This document shows, piece by piece, positions 1-13,293 of a stretch of 64,000 nt of DNA. The stretch comes from Pelodera strongyloides. Taxonomy: Eukaryota; Nematoda; Chromadorea; Rhabditida; Rhabditidae. The stretch is taken from the NCBI GenBank assembly GCA_036852015.1, contig JAANDG010000180.1, positions 1 through 64,000 on the forward strand. Reading direction: 5' to 3'. The notes below the pieces were generated by a model. It saw only the letters and a list, made by a program, of their open reading frames with translations, made no database searches and was not told the origin of the DNA. Position 1 is the first letter of the stretch, and every line of letters begins with the position of its first letter. The position numbers and the translations under genes are program-made.

Positions 1-3000
1 TTTGACCTCGTTTTTACTCGTTTTTTTCTTGCCACGGTTTTTTAGTGGAAAAACCCTGTGGCAAGATTTTGACTTTCGTTTTAACTCGTCAGCATTGCCA
101 CACGGTTTTTCCTAGTGGAAAAACCCTGTGGCAAGATTTTGACTTCGTTTTTAACTCGTCAGCATCTTGCCACACGGTTTTCCTAGTGGAAAAACCCTGT
201 GGCAAGATTTTGACCTCGTTTTTAACTCGTCAGCATCTTGCCACACGGTTTTCCTAGTGGAAAACCCCTGTGGCAAGATTCTGACCTCGTTTTTAAGTCG
301 TTTAGCATCTTGCCACACGGTTTTCGTATACAAAAACCCCGTGGCAAGATTTTGACCTCGTTTTTAACTCGTTCAGCATCTTGCCACACTGTTTTCCGAG
401 TTGAAAAACCCTGTGGCAAGATTTTGACCTCGTTTTTAGCTCGTTCAGCATCTTGCCACACGGTTTTCGTTACACAAAAACCCTGTGGCAAGATGTTGAC
501 CTCGTTTTTAACTCGTTCAGCATCTTGCCACACGGTTTGCCGAGTTGAAAAACCCTGTGGCAAGATTTTTACCTCGTTTTTAACTCGTTCAGCATCCTGC
601 CACACGGTTTTTTAACTCGTTCAGCATCTTGCCACACGGTTTTCCGAGTTGAAAAACCCTGTGGCTAGATTTTGACCTCGTTTTTAACTTCAGCATCTTG
701 CCACACGGTTTCCCTAGTGGAAAACCCCTGTGGCAAGATTCTGACCTCGTTTTTAAGTCGTTTAGCATCTTGCCACACGGTTTTCGTATACAAAAACCCT
801 GTGGCAAGATTTTGACCTCGTTTTTAACTCGTCAGCATCTTGCCACACGGTTTTCCTAGCGTGTTCTGACCTCGTTTTAGTCGTTAGCATCTTGCCACAC
901 GGTTTTCCTAGTGGAAAACCCTGTGGCAAGATTTGACCTCGTTTTTAACTTTAGATCTTGCCACAGGTTTCGTATACAAAAACCCTGTGGGAAGGTTTTG
1001 ACCTCGTTTTTAACTCGTCAGCATCTTGCCACACGGTTTTCCTAGTGGAAAAACCCTGTGGCAAGATTTTGACTTCGTTTTTAACTCGTCAGCATCTTGC
1101 CACACGGTTTTCCTAGTGGAAAAACCCTGTGGCAAGATTTTGACCTTCGTTTTTAACTCGTCAGCATCTTGCCACACGGTTTTCCTAGTGGAAAAACCCT
1201 GTGGCAAGATTTTGACCTCGTTTTTAACTCGTCAGCATCTTGCCACACGGTTCCCTGTGGCAAGATTCTGACCTCGTTTTTAAGTCGTTTGGCATCTTGC
1301 CACACGGTTTTCGTATACAAAAACCCTGTGGGAAGGTTTTGACCTCGTTTTTAACTCGTCAGCATCTTGCCACACGGTTTTCCTAGTGGAAAAACCCTGT
1401 GGCAAGATTTTGACTTCGTTTTTAACTCGTCAGCATCTTGCCACACGGTTTCCGAAAAAAAACCCTTTGGCAAGATTTTGACCTCGTTTTTAACTCGTCA
1501 GCATCTTGCCACACGGTTTTCCTAGTGGAAAAACCCTGTGGCAAGATTTTGACTTCGTTTTTAACTCGTCAGCATCTTGCCACACGGTTTTCCTAGTGGA
1601 AAAACCCTGTGGCAAGATTTTGACCTCGTTTAAACTCGTCGCATCTTGCCACGGTTTTCCTAGCAAAAACCCTGTGGCAAGATTTTGACCTCGTTTTTAA
1701 CTCGTTCGCATCTGCCACACGGTTTTTGTTATCAAAACCCTGTGGCAAGATTTTGACCTCGTTTTAAACTCGTTCGCATCTTGCCACACACGGTTTTCCT
1801 TAACAAAACCCTGTGGCAAGATTTTGACCTCGTTTTTAACTCGTCAGCATCTTGCCACCGTGTTTTCCGAGTTGGAAAACCCCGTGGCAAGATTTTGACC
1901 TCGTTTTTAACTCGTTCAGCATCTTGCCACACGTTTTCCGTTTGAAAAACCCTGTGGCAAAGATTTTGACCTCGTTTTTAGCTCGTTAGCAGCTCTTGCC
2001 ACACGGTTTTCGTTACAAAAAACCCTGTGGCAAGATTTGACCTCGTTTTTTAACTCGTTCAGCATCTTGCCACACGGTTTGCCGAGTTGAAAAACCCTGT
2101 GGCAAGATTTGACCTCGTTTTTAACTCGTTCGCAGCATCCTGCCACACGGTTTTCGTTATGTGGCAGATTTTGACCTCGTTTTAACTCGTTCAGCATCTG
2201 CACACGTTTTTCCTAGTGGAAAAACCCTGTGGCAAGATTTTGACCTCGTTTTTAACCCTCGTTCAGCATCCTGCCCACGGTTTTTTAACTCGTTCGCATC
2301 TTGCCACACGGTTTTTCCAGTTGAAAAACCCTGTGGCTAATTTTGACCTCGTTTTTACTCGTTTATCAGCATCTTGCCACACGGTTTTCGTTATACAAAA
2401 ACCCTGTGGCAAGATTTTGACCTTGTTTTTAACTCGTTCAGCATCTTGCCACACGGTTTTCCGAGTTGAAAAACCCTGTGGCAAGATTTTGACCTCGTTT
2501 TTAACTCGTTCAGCATCCTGCCACACGGTTTTTTTAACTCGTTCAGCATCTTGCCACACGGTTTTCCGAGTTGAAAAACCCTGTGGCAAGATTTTGACCT
2601 CGTTTTTAACTCGTTCAGCATCCTGCCACACGGTTTTCGTTATACAAAAACCCTGTGGCAAGATTTTGACCTCGTTTTTAACTCGTTCAGCATCTTGCCA
2701 CACGGTTTTCCGAGTGAAAAACCCTGTGGCAAGATTTTGACCTCGTTTTTAACTCGTTCAGCATCCTGCCACACGGTTTTCGTTATACAAAAACCCTGTG
2801 GCAAGATTTTGACCTCGTTTTTAACTCGTTCAGCATCTTGCCACACGGTTTTCGTTATACAAAAACCCTGTGGCAAGATTTTGACCCCGTTTTTAACTCG
2901 TTCAGCCTCTTGCCACACGTTTTTCGTTATACAAAAACCCTGTGGCAAGATTTTGAGCTCGTTTGCCACAAGCTTTTCATATACAAATAATACAAAAACC

Positions 3001-3220
3001 CTGTGGCAAGATTTTGACCTCGTTTTCAACTTGTTCAACATCTTGCCACACGCTTTTCGTGTACGAAAACCCTGTGGCAGATTTTGACATCGTTTTCAAC
3101 TCGTTCAGCATCTTGCCACAGGGTTTTTGTGCACAAAAAAAACCATGTGGCAAGATTTTGACCTCGTTTGACACAAGCTTTTCATATACAAAAACCCTGT
3201 GGCAAGATTTTGAGCTCATA
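1..3220. repeat. 72-bp minisatellite with a hairpin in each unit
   Basis: Over 40 tandem units with a period of about 72 bp (for example CCCTGTGGCAAG recurs at 2402, 2474, 2579 and 2651, the last two 72 apart). Each unit holds an inverted repeat: an arm reading ATCTTGCCACACGGTTTT pairs with AAAACCCTGTGGCAAGAT, about 18-20 nt with one mismatch, around a variable 4-10 nt loop. The loop defines subtypes: CTAGTG (mainly before 1700), GAGTTG, and GTTATACAA or GTATACAA (mainly 2380-2960). Units decay after about 2940, and the array starts before the window. Because 72 is a multiple of three, long open frames (up to 174 codons) run on both strands. They are products of the repeat, not genes. Confidence 0.97.
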
Positions 3221-3289
3221 TATTATTCGTGTCTAAATTACTTGCGTGCCGCAGCATTGCATGGTGCGCGCAATGCCGGAATCCACAAC

Positions 3290-3500
3290 CTTCATAGAGG
3301 ATTTATAAGCACTTTCTTCCCCGTGGAAAGTGCCCTGTGGACGTTCATTAACATAACATAACATAACATTTATTACGAACATAAAATGTCGCACAAGTTT
3401 ATTACAATACCTCTATTTCCTCTATAGAAAGTAAAAGTGCTAATTAACGGCCACTGGGCGCTTTCCACGAGGAAGGAAGCACTTATAAAACCTCTGGGTA
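3290..3500. repeat. Palindromic element (MITE-like)
   Basis: About 55 bases at 3290-3345 (containing GGATTTATAAGCACTTTC) return as an imperfect reverse complement at 3440-3500 (containing GGAAGCACTTATAAAACC). The centre includes a short AACAT tandem run at about 3347-3368. No open frame. It borders the end of the satellite array. Confidence 0.6.
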
Positions 3501-4788
3501 CGCAAAGTCGAAAATTACACCGAACAAAAACTATATTTTGTACCGCCAAAACGCGTCCTGCAAATCGTGACGCGCTTTTCAAACAAACTGTGTTACGACA
3601 AAGTTAACACTTGTGGCGCGTAGATGTGCACAATATCATACACAGCGCGTACAGTCAAAAATTGCCGCACACAAAGTATGCTTACTACCGCGCGTCATAG
3701 ACCTGAGACCTGCAGGTCCACATATGCATATGCTACACACTTTTTCAATAAATTCCCTTTTCAACAAAAGCAAAAATTTCAGCGATGCGTTGTTCATCCA
3801 AATCGCGCGTTACATGTCATGACGCAAGATTATGAAACACACTTTTTAAATAAGTGCCGCTCCATTCCATGGTTGTAAACCTGTGTTGCGATATGCACAA
3901 AATACAATAGTGGAGGCGCACTGTTCTTCTTCACATAAAAACCGATAAGTGAGAACGTGGAAAATTCTGGTTTGCTTTTTAAATTACACATCGCGGCTGC
4001 TGTTATTCATCAATTTGTAGTGAAATAGCACATCATTGCACACACAGAACAGTGCGCACACCTCGCGCTCAATAAAAGTGCGCGTTGCTGCAATATCATA
4101 GACATTGTGATGTCAGAGTGGTTCCAGGCCAGCGCGCAGAAATTTCCAAATGCATATAACCTATAAAAATCTGTGTTGCGCGTTTACAAGCAGTGCATTT
4201 AGACCTCATGCTAACAGCAAATTCTGCTTTTGAGCAATTTCTTAGACAAATACATGGCGTATTGAGTTATATAAATATAACTCAAGGAATCCACCGCTCG
4301 CAAACTCGTAAGAAACGAGTGGGCATTGAAGAAAGTTCTGGGTTTTCAGTGGTTCATACCACACTAGGCAACTACTTGGCGACGATTTGTTTTTAGATCC
4401 GAAAATTGTCCACACTGCCCTCCAAGTGCTTGCCAAATCGTCAAATGATCGGTCACCGGTCGGCAAAGTTTTTTTTCTGTGGAAACCATTTGGAGACTGG
4501 TGAAACGGTTTTTTCAGAACTCCGCGGCGCCGTCCGTTTACCTGCGAAAGTGACAAAAAAGACTACAAAAACAGCACAACAAACCTAATAAATTTATTCA
4601 AGCGAGTGAAAGAATAACCAAATGTAGCCAGTGTATTAGACAATGTAAAATGTATTAACTAATACGGGTTGAAACGAGTGGAAACTAAGTTAAACGACGA
4701 GATATTGCAAGTATTGTTATATAAGGTGGTGAAGCCACGAGAGCAGATGTTATTAATCGTGTAATGGAGAGAAAGAGACACGTACATG

Positions 4789-4822
<34 letters not shown>

Positions 4823-4997
4823 CATAAAGAGAGAGGGCGAGGGAGCCATAAAGAGAGAGAGGAGATCTAAGTAGAGAATATTCAGCTAAAACCCTGTCAT
4901 TTCCCCTTCTATACTATGTCTACAAACCCCAATTACCTACATCTACCACAAGCGGACAGAAGACTTGTGATAGTTTCCTCCCTAAGGAACTAGTTAC
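3501..4997. other. No gene seen
   Basis: AT-rich DNA without a supportable exon chain. It holds a purine microsatellite (GA repeats at about 4787-4860) and, at 4440-4530, a short CACCGGTC / CCATTTGG motif block that recurs at about 11105-11180 and 39650-39850. Confidence 0.5.
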
Positions 4998-7900
4998 CTA
5001 ATTACCCATCAATTGGCCACTAATGACCCTCCAAACTGACCGTCCTTCGCCGCCGCGTGGGTTCTCGTTTCCCGAATTCTCCCGACGTAGCCACACTGTC
5101 CTGCCGCTTTTCACTCCCGACCCGGTCGCCAGTGAGTCCGTTGTTGTGCTACCGATCCTCGCCAGAGTCGGGCCGGCACCGAGCACGCCTCCTGGCAAGA
5201 ACCCGGCCCACTTACCCGGTCCTTCAAGCCAGGCGCCTTTCAGGAGGTTTTCCTGACCCAAGCCACCTCCCGTCGGGGATATGCTCATTTTATTTTGGCG
5301 GTCATCGTTGTTTGGGACTTACCTCAAGGAAACTGACTAATCCCAATGGTTGGTCCATCTCGATGCCCTTCTTGTTGACGATCAAGCAGACGACGTCCTC
5401 AGCGCTATGGTACACCCCTGGAAATGAGAGAAATGAATAAGCGTCAGAGTTAGAAAGCGAGTGAATATATAGATATAGTAAAAGGATAATCGAAAATTCG
5501 AAAATACTTTTACGACGTTTACCATTTTCGAAAATACTTTTATACAATTGTATATATAACCTAACTCGAATTTAATTCAATAGGTAACCGATAGATGTAG
5601 ATATGATACGCTGGGTAGAGAAACTAACCTTATGGTGTAAGAAGACGTTCTGGTGAAGTTTGAATTCCCGCCCATCGTCGAAGTACGGAAGAAAGCCTGA
5701 AATGGGAATATTTATTTTGGTTGGAGACGAGGCAATCACAATCGCGCAAAAAAAAACATTAGGACCGTCACATTTGGTCGTATCCATGTCTTGTGCTGCA
5801 CAATACCCGCGTTATGTATGTTGTTGGTTTAAACTTCGGTTTACCCACGCTACATCGCTGGTCGATTATATGACCATATGCAAATTTGAGTTTGGCTACG
5901 AGTTTGGCGAAAATTTGATTGACATCAACACAAATTGTTGAATCATTATGTATGAAAATGGAAAACTACAGTAACTTTTTTCTATCCTTCTCCGACATTT
6001 TACTACCGTGATTTGTGGCCACAGAATTGAAAATCCGGGTTGGGTGGGTAAACCGAAATAAATTCCTACGTTGCTGCACTTAACACTACCCGCACAGTCT
6101 CCGCGCACATAAAGAAGGCGGCACTGGAGTGGCACACCGCCTCATAAGCGCGCCGCAGGTGTGCCGCACATGCGGCACGGGTGCACGTGCGCGGGTTTTC
6201 TAAAAAAGCGCTGAATTTCACTCTTAGGAAGAGCACAAGCGCGCAAAAGAATCCTACATCTGCCGCCGACCAGTGTAGCTTCGAGCTGAGCCCGCCGCCC
6301 CGGTGCGTAAACCTTCTTTGTTGTGCGGCGATCACGCAGAGTTTCGTGTTGTTACCATTGAGAACATAATGCCGAGTTTCGAACTTACCCTGTAGTTGAA
6401 TAGTTTCCGGGAAAGTTGATCCTTTCTTGTCCATTGTCCACACTAAAGATCATCTGCACGGTAGAACGCCTGCAATTCCAATATTGATTAGTAAAATAAA
6501 GATGTTTTCTGTCCTTTGGAATTCAAGATAGCAGAATCAGAAAGTGGTACCCAAGCCGAGTACATTGATAAATCATACACATAAAAATTGGAATAATTTC
6601 GCTATATACTTTTCACATGGATTTTCTTTTTTTTTTTTTTTTCTATGCCCTCATTCAAAATAGTTTTTGAGAGCAAACTGGCAAAAAATGTGTTGTTTCA
6701 GACACAAAAATGTGTTGTTCCGGCGTTCCAAAAGAGTGTTTCCGCATTTTAGTTTACTATTAGTAGAATTATAATCAAAATTCTGTTTCTATTGTGGCCA
6801 TTGAAATCGAAAATTCAGTGACAATTAAACACCGAAGCTTAATCTGATAGTTTCCAGGTGCACTTTCGTGAACGCGGTAAGTGCGAAAATGTAACTCAAG
6901 TGCAAGTTTACCGCTTTCCATGATTATCACAATACAAACCCGATACAGACATTCACGGATTCATGAAGAAATGAGGTCATATTCACCACTCCAATTCCCT
7001 CGGGGAAATATTCCCTGGGGACAGGAAATAGCATTCTAATGTGAGATACGCACAGAAAAATACTGGGAATTCCCTATAGGAAAGTGATGAAAATGGCCTC
7101 TGATGTAGGTATGATCGCGCCACGAAAAATAGAAATTTATGGATTTGTTAATTTCAAAAACCGCTTACATAGGGAGCGCGAACATTAACTTGAAATACAC
7201 TTTCGCACGCGGATACACCATAAATGAGAATGAACATTTGTGGATCGCTGGATATTTCGAAAATTTGCATGTGTAAATTTCGCGCGAAATGCTAATTTTG
7301 TTTGACATGCTAATTAGACCCGAGTAAAGCCGGGTTACCAGGCGACTGTGAGGCAACGCAAAGCCGTGAAAATAGGTTTCAGCGAGATTTAATATCCTAC
7401 CAGCCGAGACGAAATGTATTATCTTGCAGTACTAGGCATCTTATTAGTAAGAAGTAATTTGTTTACAGTTTTCTTTCTTTTTAATCCAATTTTCTCATAC
7501 ATGGAAAATGACAAAGATTCGAATTTTATCAAAGTCTACTTGAAATCAAAAATTTAAAATCCGGTTTGAGTGGCCAAGCCGAATTAAATCCTTGCGTTGC
7601 TGTACTGATTATTATTGCACACTCTCCGCGTCCAGAGAGAGGGTAGCTGCGCGGCGCCGCACAGTCACATGGGCGCGCCACACGTGTGCCCATGGAAGTG
7701 CCGCATATCATACGCGTCACGGATGAGCCGCACATACCCCACGGGTTTGCGAAAAAGTTCTCAATTTTACTTTCTAGTGTCTAGAATTGAGCGACGAGTG
7801 GACTAAGCAGTTTTCCAGCTAAAGGATACGTAAAATAAATGGACATTACCTAGACCGAAGTGACGAAGTAAATGAATTTGCATGTCTTGTTCACTGTTTT

Positions 7901-8603
7901 ATACATACCCACGTACCCATTGTCTTACGCAATTTTTTTGGAAAATGGAGAATCACGCTTGGCATGAAGCAAATTCATGGTTTTATTAGCCAGCGAATAC
8001 GTCGCACATTAACTTGAAATGAAAGAAGTTGGACCTCGTCCCTAAAAGTACATCTTGAAACTTTGGCCGGTGCGAGGCCTACAAAAAACGGCTGTGCAGA
8101 TGTGGCGGCCCACCTATTTCGGGCCATTGTAGGTGGCGCACCGGCCCATGATGGGCCTAATCTAGGCCTGAATACTATTTTCAAGTTTCTTGTGTAGTTT
8201 AGTTCGCCTACACCACTCCTATGCCAGCCTCACCATCCTTTTCTGTGCCTTTCGAGCCTTGAATACATTGTATGCCAAACACATTCATCAATAACCATCA
8301 CTGAGCTATCCATCTATCTCCCAAATATATAAAAGAAAAGAAGTGTGTCCGAATTGTAAATTGGGTTTCCAATTCGGGAACATGACCTGATACCGGGTAA
8401 GTTACTTCTTCTAGCCAACGGTACACTTCAGGAGCCATATTAATCACCAGGATTCCCTCGGGGGAAATATACCCTGAAGCAGAGAAATATACCTCTCTTT
8501 GGGGAATGAATATAGTCGCAGGTTTCTTTGTTACCACTACATACTATTTTTTCTACTGAAGGGTTTTCTTCGTTTCTAAAAAAATTATTTCCGAAACCAA
8601 GCC

Positions 8604-8654
<51 letters not shown>

Positions 8655-9591
8655 CAAGGCAGCCAAACACACGTTGCCAGAGTGTAGATAGTTGTATAGT
8701 CCTTCCATTTATTTATGCCTCTACATACATATGAATGACTCCATCGAATATAAAAGTACTGGCAGTCACTTCCTACAGTACCCATCCGTATTTGTCTCGT
8801 TTACAATGTACACAATAAAGGGGCGGTCAACCGTGTCCAGTTACCCAATCTGCTCCGGTCAGACGGGAGAATTCTCCCCTTTATTTGCTGAACTCCCTAA
8901 GGGAATGGGGGTGATCCTGCCCGAGCGGAATTCGGTCAATTAGACCACTAGATCCGCTAATCCGAGGAGAACAAACAAAGCAAAGCAGCAGATCCTAATA
9001 TGGTAATGTCTGGCTACGGTAGTTTATGAATTTCAGGATTTTGCTGCAGACATGCTATCTTGGCCATTGGTGCAAGTTTCGATTTAAAGCGCGAAATACC
9101 GGTCGGTTTTTGAAACGCATTGCGGACAACTGAATTATTTGCGTACCTCGATTTTTTATTATCATTGATGTTCATTTGCATAAGCTGCGTAGGAATCCAG
9201 TGGTACACGATACGTTTCAAATACCGGCCGGCATTTCGCTTTAAAAAAATGCAATATTCCTAGGGATACAAACTACAAAGGAACAAAAGTTCCCTCCACT
9301 CGCCCACTTTCAAACACCCTAATTATTTCCAAATCCTAATTGCTCTGTACCATCAATGGAGTTGTCCGTTGGGATCTCAGTGCATCGAACCTAAACGATA
9401 TCTTTTATCTAGCCGCACAGGTGTGTCAGACAAGAGAAAGAGTGTGTTTATGAGGAGAGCCGAGGCAATCAAACGGAAACAAATACTTCCATATACGGTA
9501 CAAATGACAAGATAATTGGGACCGCGGACGGTTTGAACTCTGGTGTTTTCGAAAAGTTGTCGGAAGGCAAGCGTAAGATGCAGAGTAGTAC
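4998..9591 (-). CDS. Unresolved multi-exon gene, function unknown
   Basis: Minus-strand exons, read 5' to 3': 9591-9497, 6469-6389, 5696-5629, 5417-5323, 5252-4998 (stop TAG). Each has a TTTCAG-, CCAG- or TTGCAG-like acceptor and a GT donor; GTAAGT follows 6389 and 5323. Two joins agree in phase: 9497 to 6469 (phase 2) and 5323 to 5252 (phase 0). Two do not: exon 5696-5629 in its best frame (FLPYFDDGREFKLHQNVFLH) needs phase 1 before it and leaves phase 0, while 5417 needs phase 1. A short exon is missed, a donor is wrong, or two genes are mixed. The last exon is unusually GC-rich. I do not recognise the protein. The start is not found, and the 3-kb intron 6470-9496 is full of repeats. Confidence 0.38.
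5998..6240. repeat. Dispersed repeat with CG-rich core, copy 1
   Basis: It shares a skeleton with 7546-7790: AAAATCCGG, GCCGAA/ACCGAA-TAAATcCT.CGTTGCTG, CTCCGCG, then a CG-dense core and a CGGGTTT.C tail. Comparable CG-dense blocks without the left flank lie at about 19010-19100 and 60880-61135. No coding evidence. Confidence 0.6.
6973..7100. mobile_element. MITE family C, copy 1
   Basis: A short element with inverted ends GAGGTCATATTCACCACT and AGTGATGAAAATGGCCTC and an internal TTCCCTCGGGGAAATATTCC. Relatives are at 26200-26326, 44890-45010 and 54469-54600, with a fragment at about 8440-8520. No open frame. Confidence 0.75.
7546..7790. repeat. Dispersed repeat with CG-rich core, copy 2
   Basis: Diverged copy of the 5998-6240 repeat in the same orientation. 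The CG-rich core includes GCGCGGCGCCGCACAG. Confidence 0.6.
8608..8654. repeat. Poly-T tract of 47
   Basis: An uninterrupted run of T. It could be the tail of an antisense retroposed copy, but no flanking target duplication or recognisable body was found. Confidence 0.95.
9084..9244. mobile_element. MITE family B, copy 1
   Basis: Bounded by TTAAAGCGCGAAATACCGG and CCGGCATTTCGCTTTAA. The inverted arms continue through GTTTTTGAAACGCAT / GATACGTTTCAAATACCGG. It shares its outermost TTAAAGCGAAAT with family A, which suggests one transposase served both. Other copies: 27143-27297, 39000-39162, 42334-42517, 58581-58750. Confidence 0.85.
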
Positions 9592-10380
9592 CTGAAACGA
9601 ATTATAAACTGTCAATGTCACTAATTATATCACGAGTTTGGCCTGTGAAATTATGAGTTCAGCTCAGTTTTGACTATCCTGCTTCCTGCTGACTAAAATA
9701 CTTCGGCGTCGAGATTCTGATGTTCTTAAGCTTTCACATAATTTTTCTAAACTGACTTATTTTACTGACTGGAAGTTCCTCACTTGTTATTAGCTTGTCT
9801 TCTGCACCACGATGTCGTAGAAGAACCAATTATGTCGTGCGATTTGTCCATGTGTTCAATAAACAGTTCACATATAACTTTATATGTTGTATGTCTCGAC
9901 GATACCTAGCAGATGAATCTCTCCCTCGCTCTCTCTCTCTCTCTCTCTATATCGTCTCTCTCTCTAGCAGGTGAATTGTCGGTAGATGTTATCATTTACA
10001 CCCGAACACCTCTAAGGACAGATTGCAATTGGAAATCAATGTGACGGAAAAGATTATTGCTCCAATTAGAAATTTTCACACTCTCGATATCGATCGAATT
10101 TAGTAACTTGCTCAATTATCAGCATGGGAAAACATCTATAGGAGATATCGTAATTATTGTCAGGAACGGGATATCTTATGCTTATGTACGGTTTGTAAAG
10201 TGGAATCTTACCAGTGTAAGCTTCGTGGTAGTTTACGTCTTACTGCATGGGATTTACTATTGGTATAGACCTGGGTCCTAGTGCAAGAGACCTACTCAAA
10301 TTGTTCGATGATAAATTATTCGAAGAAGCAACTCCTTTTACGGATTTCGAAAATAATTAGACAAATATTCCACAAAAAAG

Positions 10381-10429
<49 letters not shown>

Positions 10430-10430
10430 C
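10381..10430. repeat. AT dinucleotide microsatellite
   Basis: About 50 bases of alternating AT with one phase break near the middle. Confidence 0.95.
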
Positions 10431-11879
10431 CATTGAAGGAAGCCATTCGGAAATTTAACAATACGAGTATCTGATCCGTGTTTTGCACTTTCGAAATGTA
10501 CTTCATTGGGTTATTATTCAAAAAGCAGTGTTCCCAGACGTACTAGACCACACACACGTTTGCAATGTGGCACAGCATATGATGTATGACTAGCTTGTCG
10601 TAGACTAGAACAACTGACGCCTAAACAAATGTATAATGTAGTACACGATATTCTACGTGTGAACACAAAGCACCGAAATCAAAAGTAGTTTTTTATTATT
10701 AATAATCTTCCTTACTTATTATATTGATTGTTTTATTCAACCTGGTTGATACAATTTTTATTTATAGCACTTCAGTGCCTTACCATTAGCTAGTTTTCTA
10801 ATTGATAATATCACTATTGATAATAGGGAAAAGAGCTTTTTGACCTTATAATTTGTCGGTGATTCTTTCAATTTGTCGTTTAGAGGCAAATATGCTATGG
10901 CGCAACAAGTTCGACTTCTATCCTTGTACTTTGCGTGACAAAATTGCAAACTTCTGATAACAACAGCCTTGTTAGGCCCTTTATTATACAGAAGACTTTT
11001 AGTATAGCTATTCAAATAAGGTCCTACTGTAAGCTGTAATTAACGAAATAGATAATTGACAATGATATTTACATAAGTGAACTAATTGTTGAGAAAACAA
11101 AAAACCGTCGGTGACCGGTCACCAAATGGTTTGGCACAGAAAAAAAACAGAGAACCATCCCCAAGTGGTTCTCTCCTTTTCGCATGTAGATGTGTTAACG
11201 TGTAACACAATTTGAATCCAGCTTTTTTATTGTATTTATTTAAACAGTTATCTTATATGCAATCGTGTATAACTTATTTTTATTGAATATGTTTTAAAAA
11301 GTGTTTTGGACATTTTCTTAATCGTTGATCCCGTATATTCAGGGCGCTACCAATTTACTAATTCAGCCACCTGCATGGCTATTCACCTCGCACTTTAGTT
11401 CGAAAGAGGGCACACTGTTATAACCCAGAGGAATATGGCGATCCATACTCATAGGCTATGCTAATTGGCAAAGAGGGTAATTGATATTAACAGAGTGACA
11501 CTTGGTTTATTTATGCACACAATAGTTGCTCCTGGTGTTAGTTTCTATTTTAGGCACTGAAAATGATCATGCTTTGTTTTATGACGAAATCATAGGCTAT
11601 AAAGACGTTATGAATTTGAGGTTTAAATATTTGCGCATTATCTACACATTTGCTGTGTATTTCTCGAATAATAGATTTGCTTTCCACTTGATTGGTCTTG
11701 TTCATAATGGGACTGACCTAATTCAACCCGAGCCTGTTCTTGCCTATTTAGAATGGTAATAATCAACAAGGTGATAAGCGATTAGATATTTATATAATTT
11801 ATTCCATTTGCGGGAGGTTTTAGGGAACACAGTTCTGACAATACGACTAACTTTCTCTTATCGGCAGATTGGTAAGAAC

Positions 11880-12050
11880 TTAAAGCGAAATGCTAGCCCC
11901 TTTGGAAAATTTGCATATGATAAGCAAATCCTATGTATCCTATGCTAATTTTGCGCGATTGCCGTGGACGATCGCGCAAAATTAGCATAGGATACATAGG
12001 ATTTGCTTATCATATGCAAATTTTCCAAAGGGGCTGGCATTTCGCTTTAA
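11880..12050. mobile_element. MITE family A, copy 1 (near-perfect palindrome)
   Basis: About 80-base arms are almost perfect reverse complements: TTAAAGCGAAATGCTAGCC on the left and GGCTGGCATTTCGCTTTAA on the right, meeting near GCGATTGCCGTGGACGATCGC. AACTT occurs immediately outside both ends when the ends are set at AAAGCG/CGCTTT; TTAA or TA would also fit as target. Other copies: 61837-62006 and 63599-63745. No open frame, so it moves in trans if at all. Confidence 0.9.
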
Positions 12051-13293
12051 CTTATAAGGAACTTTGTCGAAATTTTAGAACTAGGTGCCTCAAAGGACTG
12101 AAAGTCGTTCAATGTAGAACACGCACAAAATTGCACTATGTGACACTAAGTGTCCAATAAAGAAGATTGATTTCCTATTATCAATTAAACATTTCTTTTG
12201 AAATGTCACTTTTCTCTTTGTCACAAATCAGTTGATGAGCAATATGCAAATTGCATGGCTCTTTGTTAGTCTATGTAGCTGTGAACTCTTCAGCAAAATT
12301 TCTGTACTCAGTTACAGTGTTGTGCTACTGTTAAATAATCATGAACCTGCAAAAATACAAGGATTTATGATCCTTTGTTAAAATATGGTTACGAACTGAT
12401 AATGCTCCATACCGCCGTTCCTTCTAAAATTACGCACAATTGCTGGGTTTGTAAGTGCTTTATAGCAGTTTGCCTGTGCATGTAAATCTCAAAAACCGCT
12501 CTATTTTCAAAAACCAAATCTAAAATCCAAAATGACAAAAGACATTTCATTTAACAAATGAATATATTCAAATGTTGTGCGCGTGCACCCTTTCTATCCC
12601 ACAAATGTCACTGCGCTTACTCATTCAGCCATAATATCAACAGTTTGCAACAGTCAAAAATATGTGTTATCCTCTTCAAGTTATTGCCAATTTAGTTAAA
12701 ATTTTACTATTGAAACTCTGCAAGAACTGTTAGATATGACTGAAGCATAGTGAATTAATATGTTGAACCCCATTGTCATTCATACACGTTGTACGGTTGT
12801 ACGTTGTAAGTAAAAAACTACTTGATACTATATAAATGTAATTATTTTTGGGCTTGACATCTCTAGATAACAAGTGTTTTTTGTACAGTTGTCAGTACTA
12901 CTAGGCTATTGTCAAAGCACCGGCGTAGCGTGCATTTCTTGCAATCAATTTTGGTTAGTTCCTTTATTTACTACTACCATATCTTTATCTACCCATCCAT
13001 ATCTTTCATAGCTTGGAGGTTACCTGATATTTCAAAGTTGCCAATCTTACTTTTTATGCAAAGTGCACTAAGTGGTTCCGACATTTTTGACCGGTGACCA
13101 CGCCCATTGGCAGGGGGGGTCACCAAAGGGGCACCCCCACCCGCACCCTGGACAGATTACTTGTGATGCAACTCATTCAAGAGCCACTTTGCACTAGACC
13201 CACTATCACTTATATCATTCCGTATTGGTTCTTCTACTTTATTCTTATTAGTTATCAGTTGCTTCCGCGCTAAGTTCAACCACTGATACCGTA

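Larger units (their letters stand above)
9592..13293. other. No gene seen; repeats
   Basis: No exon chain could be supported. Contents include a CT microsatellite at about 9929-9965, an AT microsatellite at 10381-10430, a CCGGTCACCAAATGG motif block at 11105-11180, a family A MITE at 11880-12050, and a GC-rich stretch at about 13080-13160. The isolated frame 11526-11759 lacks splice or composition support. Confidence 0.5.

Noticed and set aside
1..3220. CRISPR array
   Set aside because: Units are contiguous, with no unique spacers between repeats, and the DNA is eukaryotic.
45..3361. Many open frames of 60-174 codons on both strands
   Set aside because: They arise because the satellite period is a multiple of three; the same peptide repeats in each unit and no start, splice or family signal exists.
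8870..8970. tRNA-like A-box (TAGTGGTCTAATTGACCG) on the minus strand
   Set aside because: No B-box or closing acceptor stem at the right distance.
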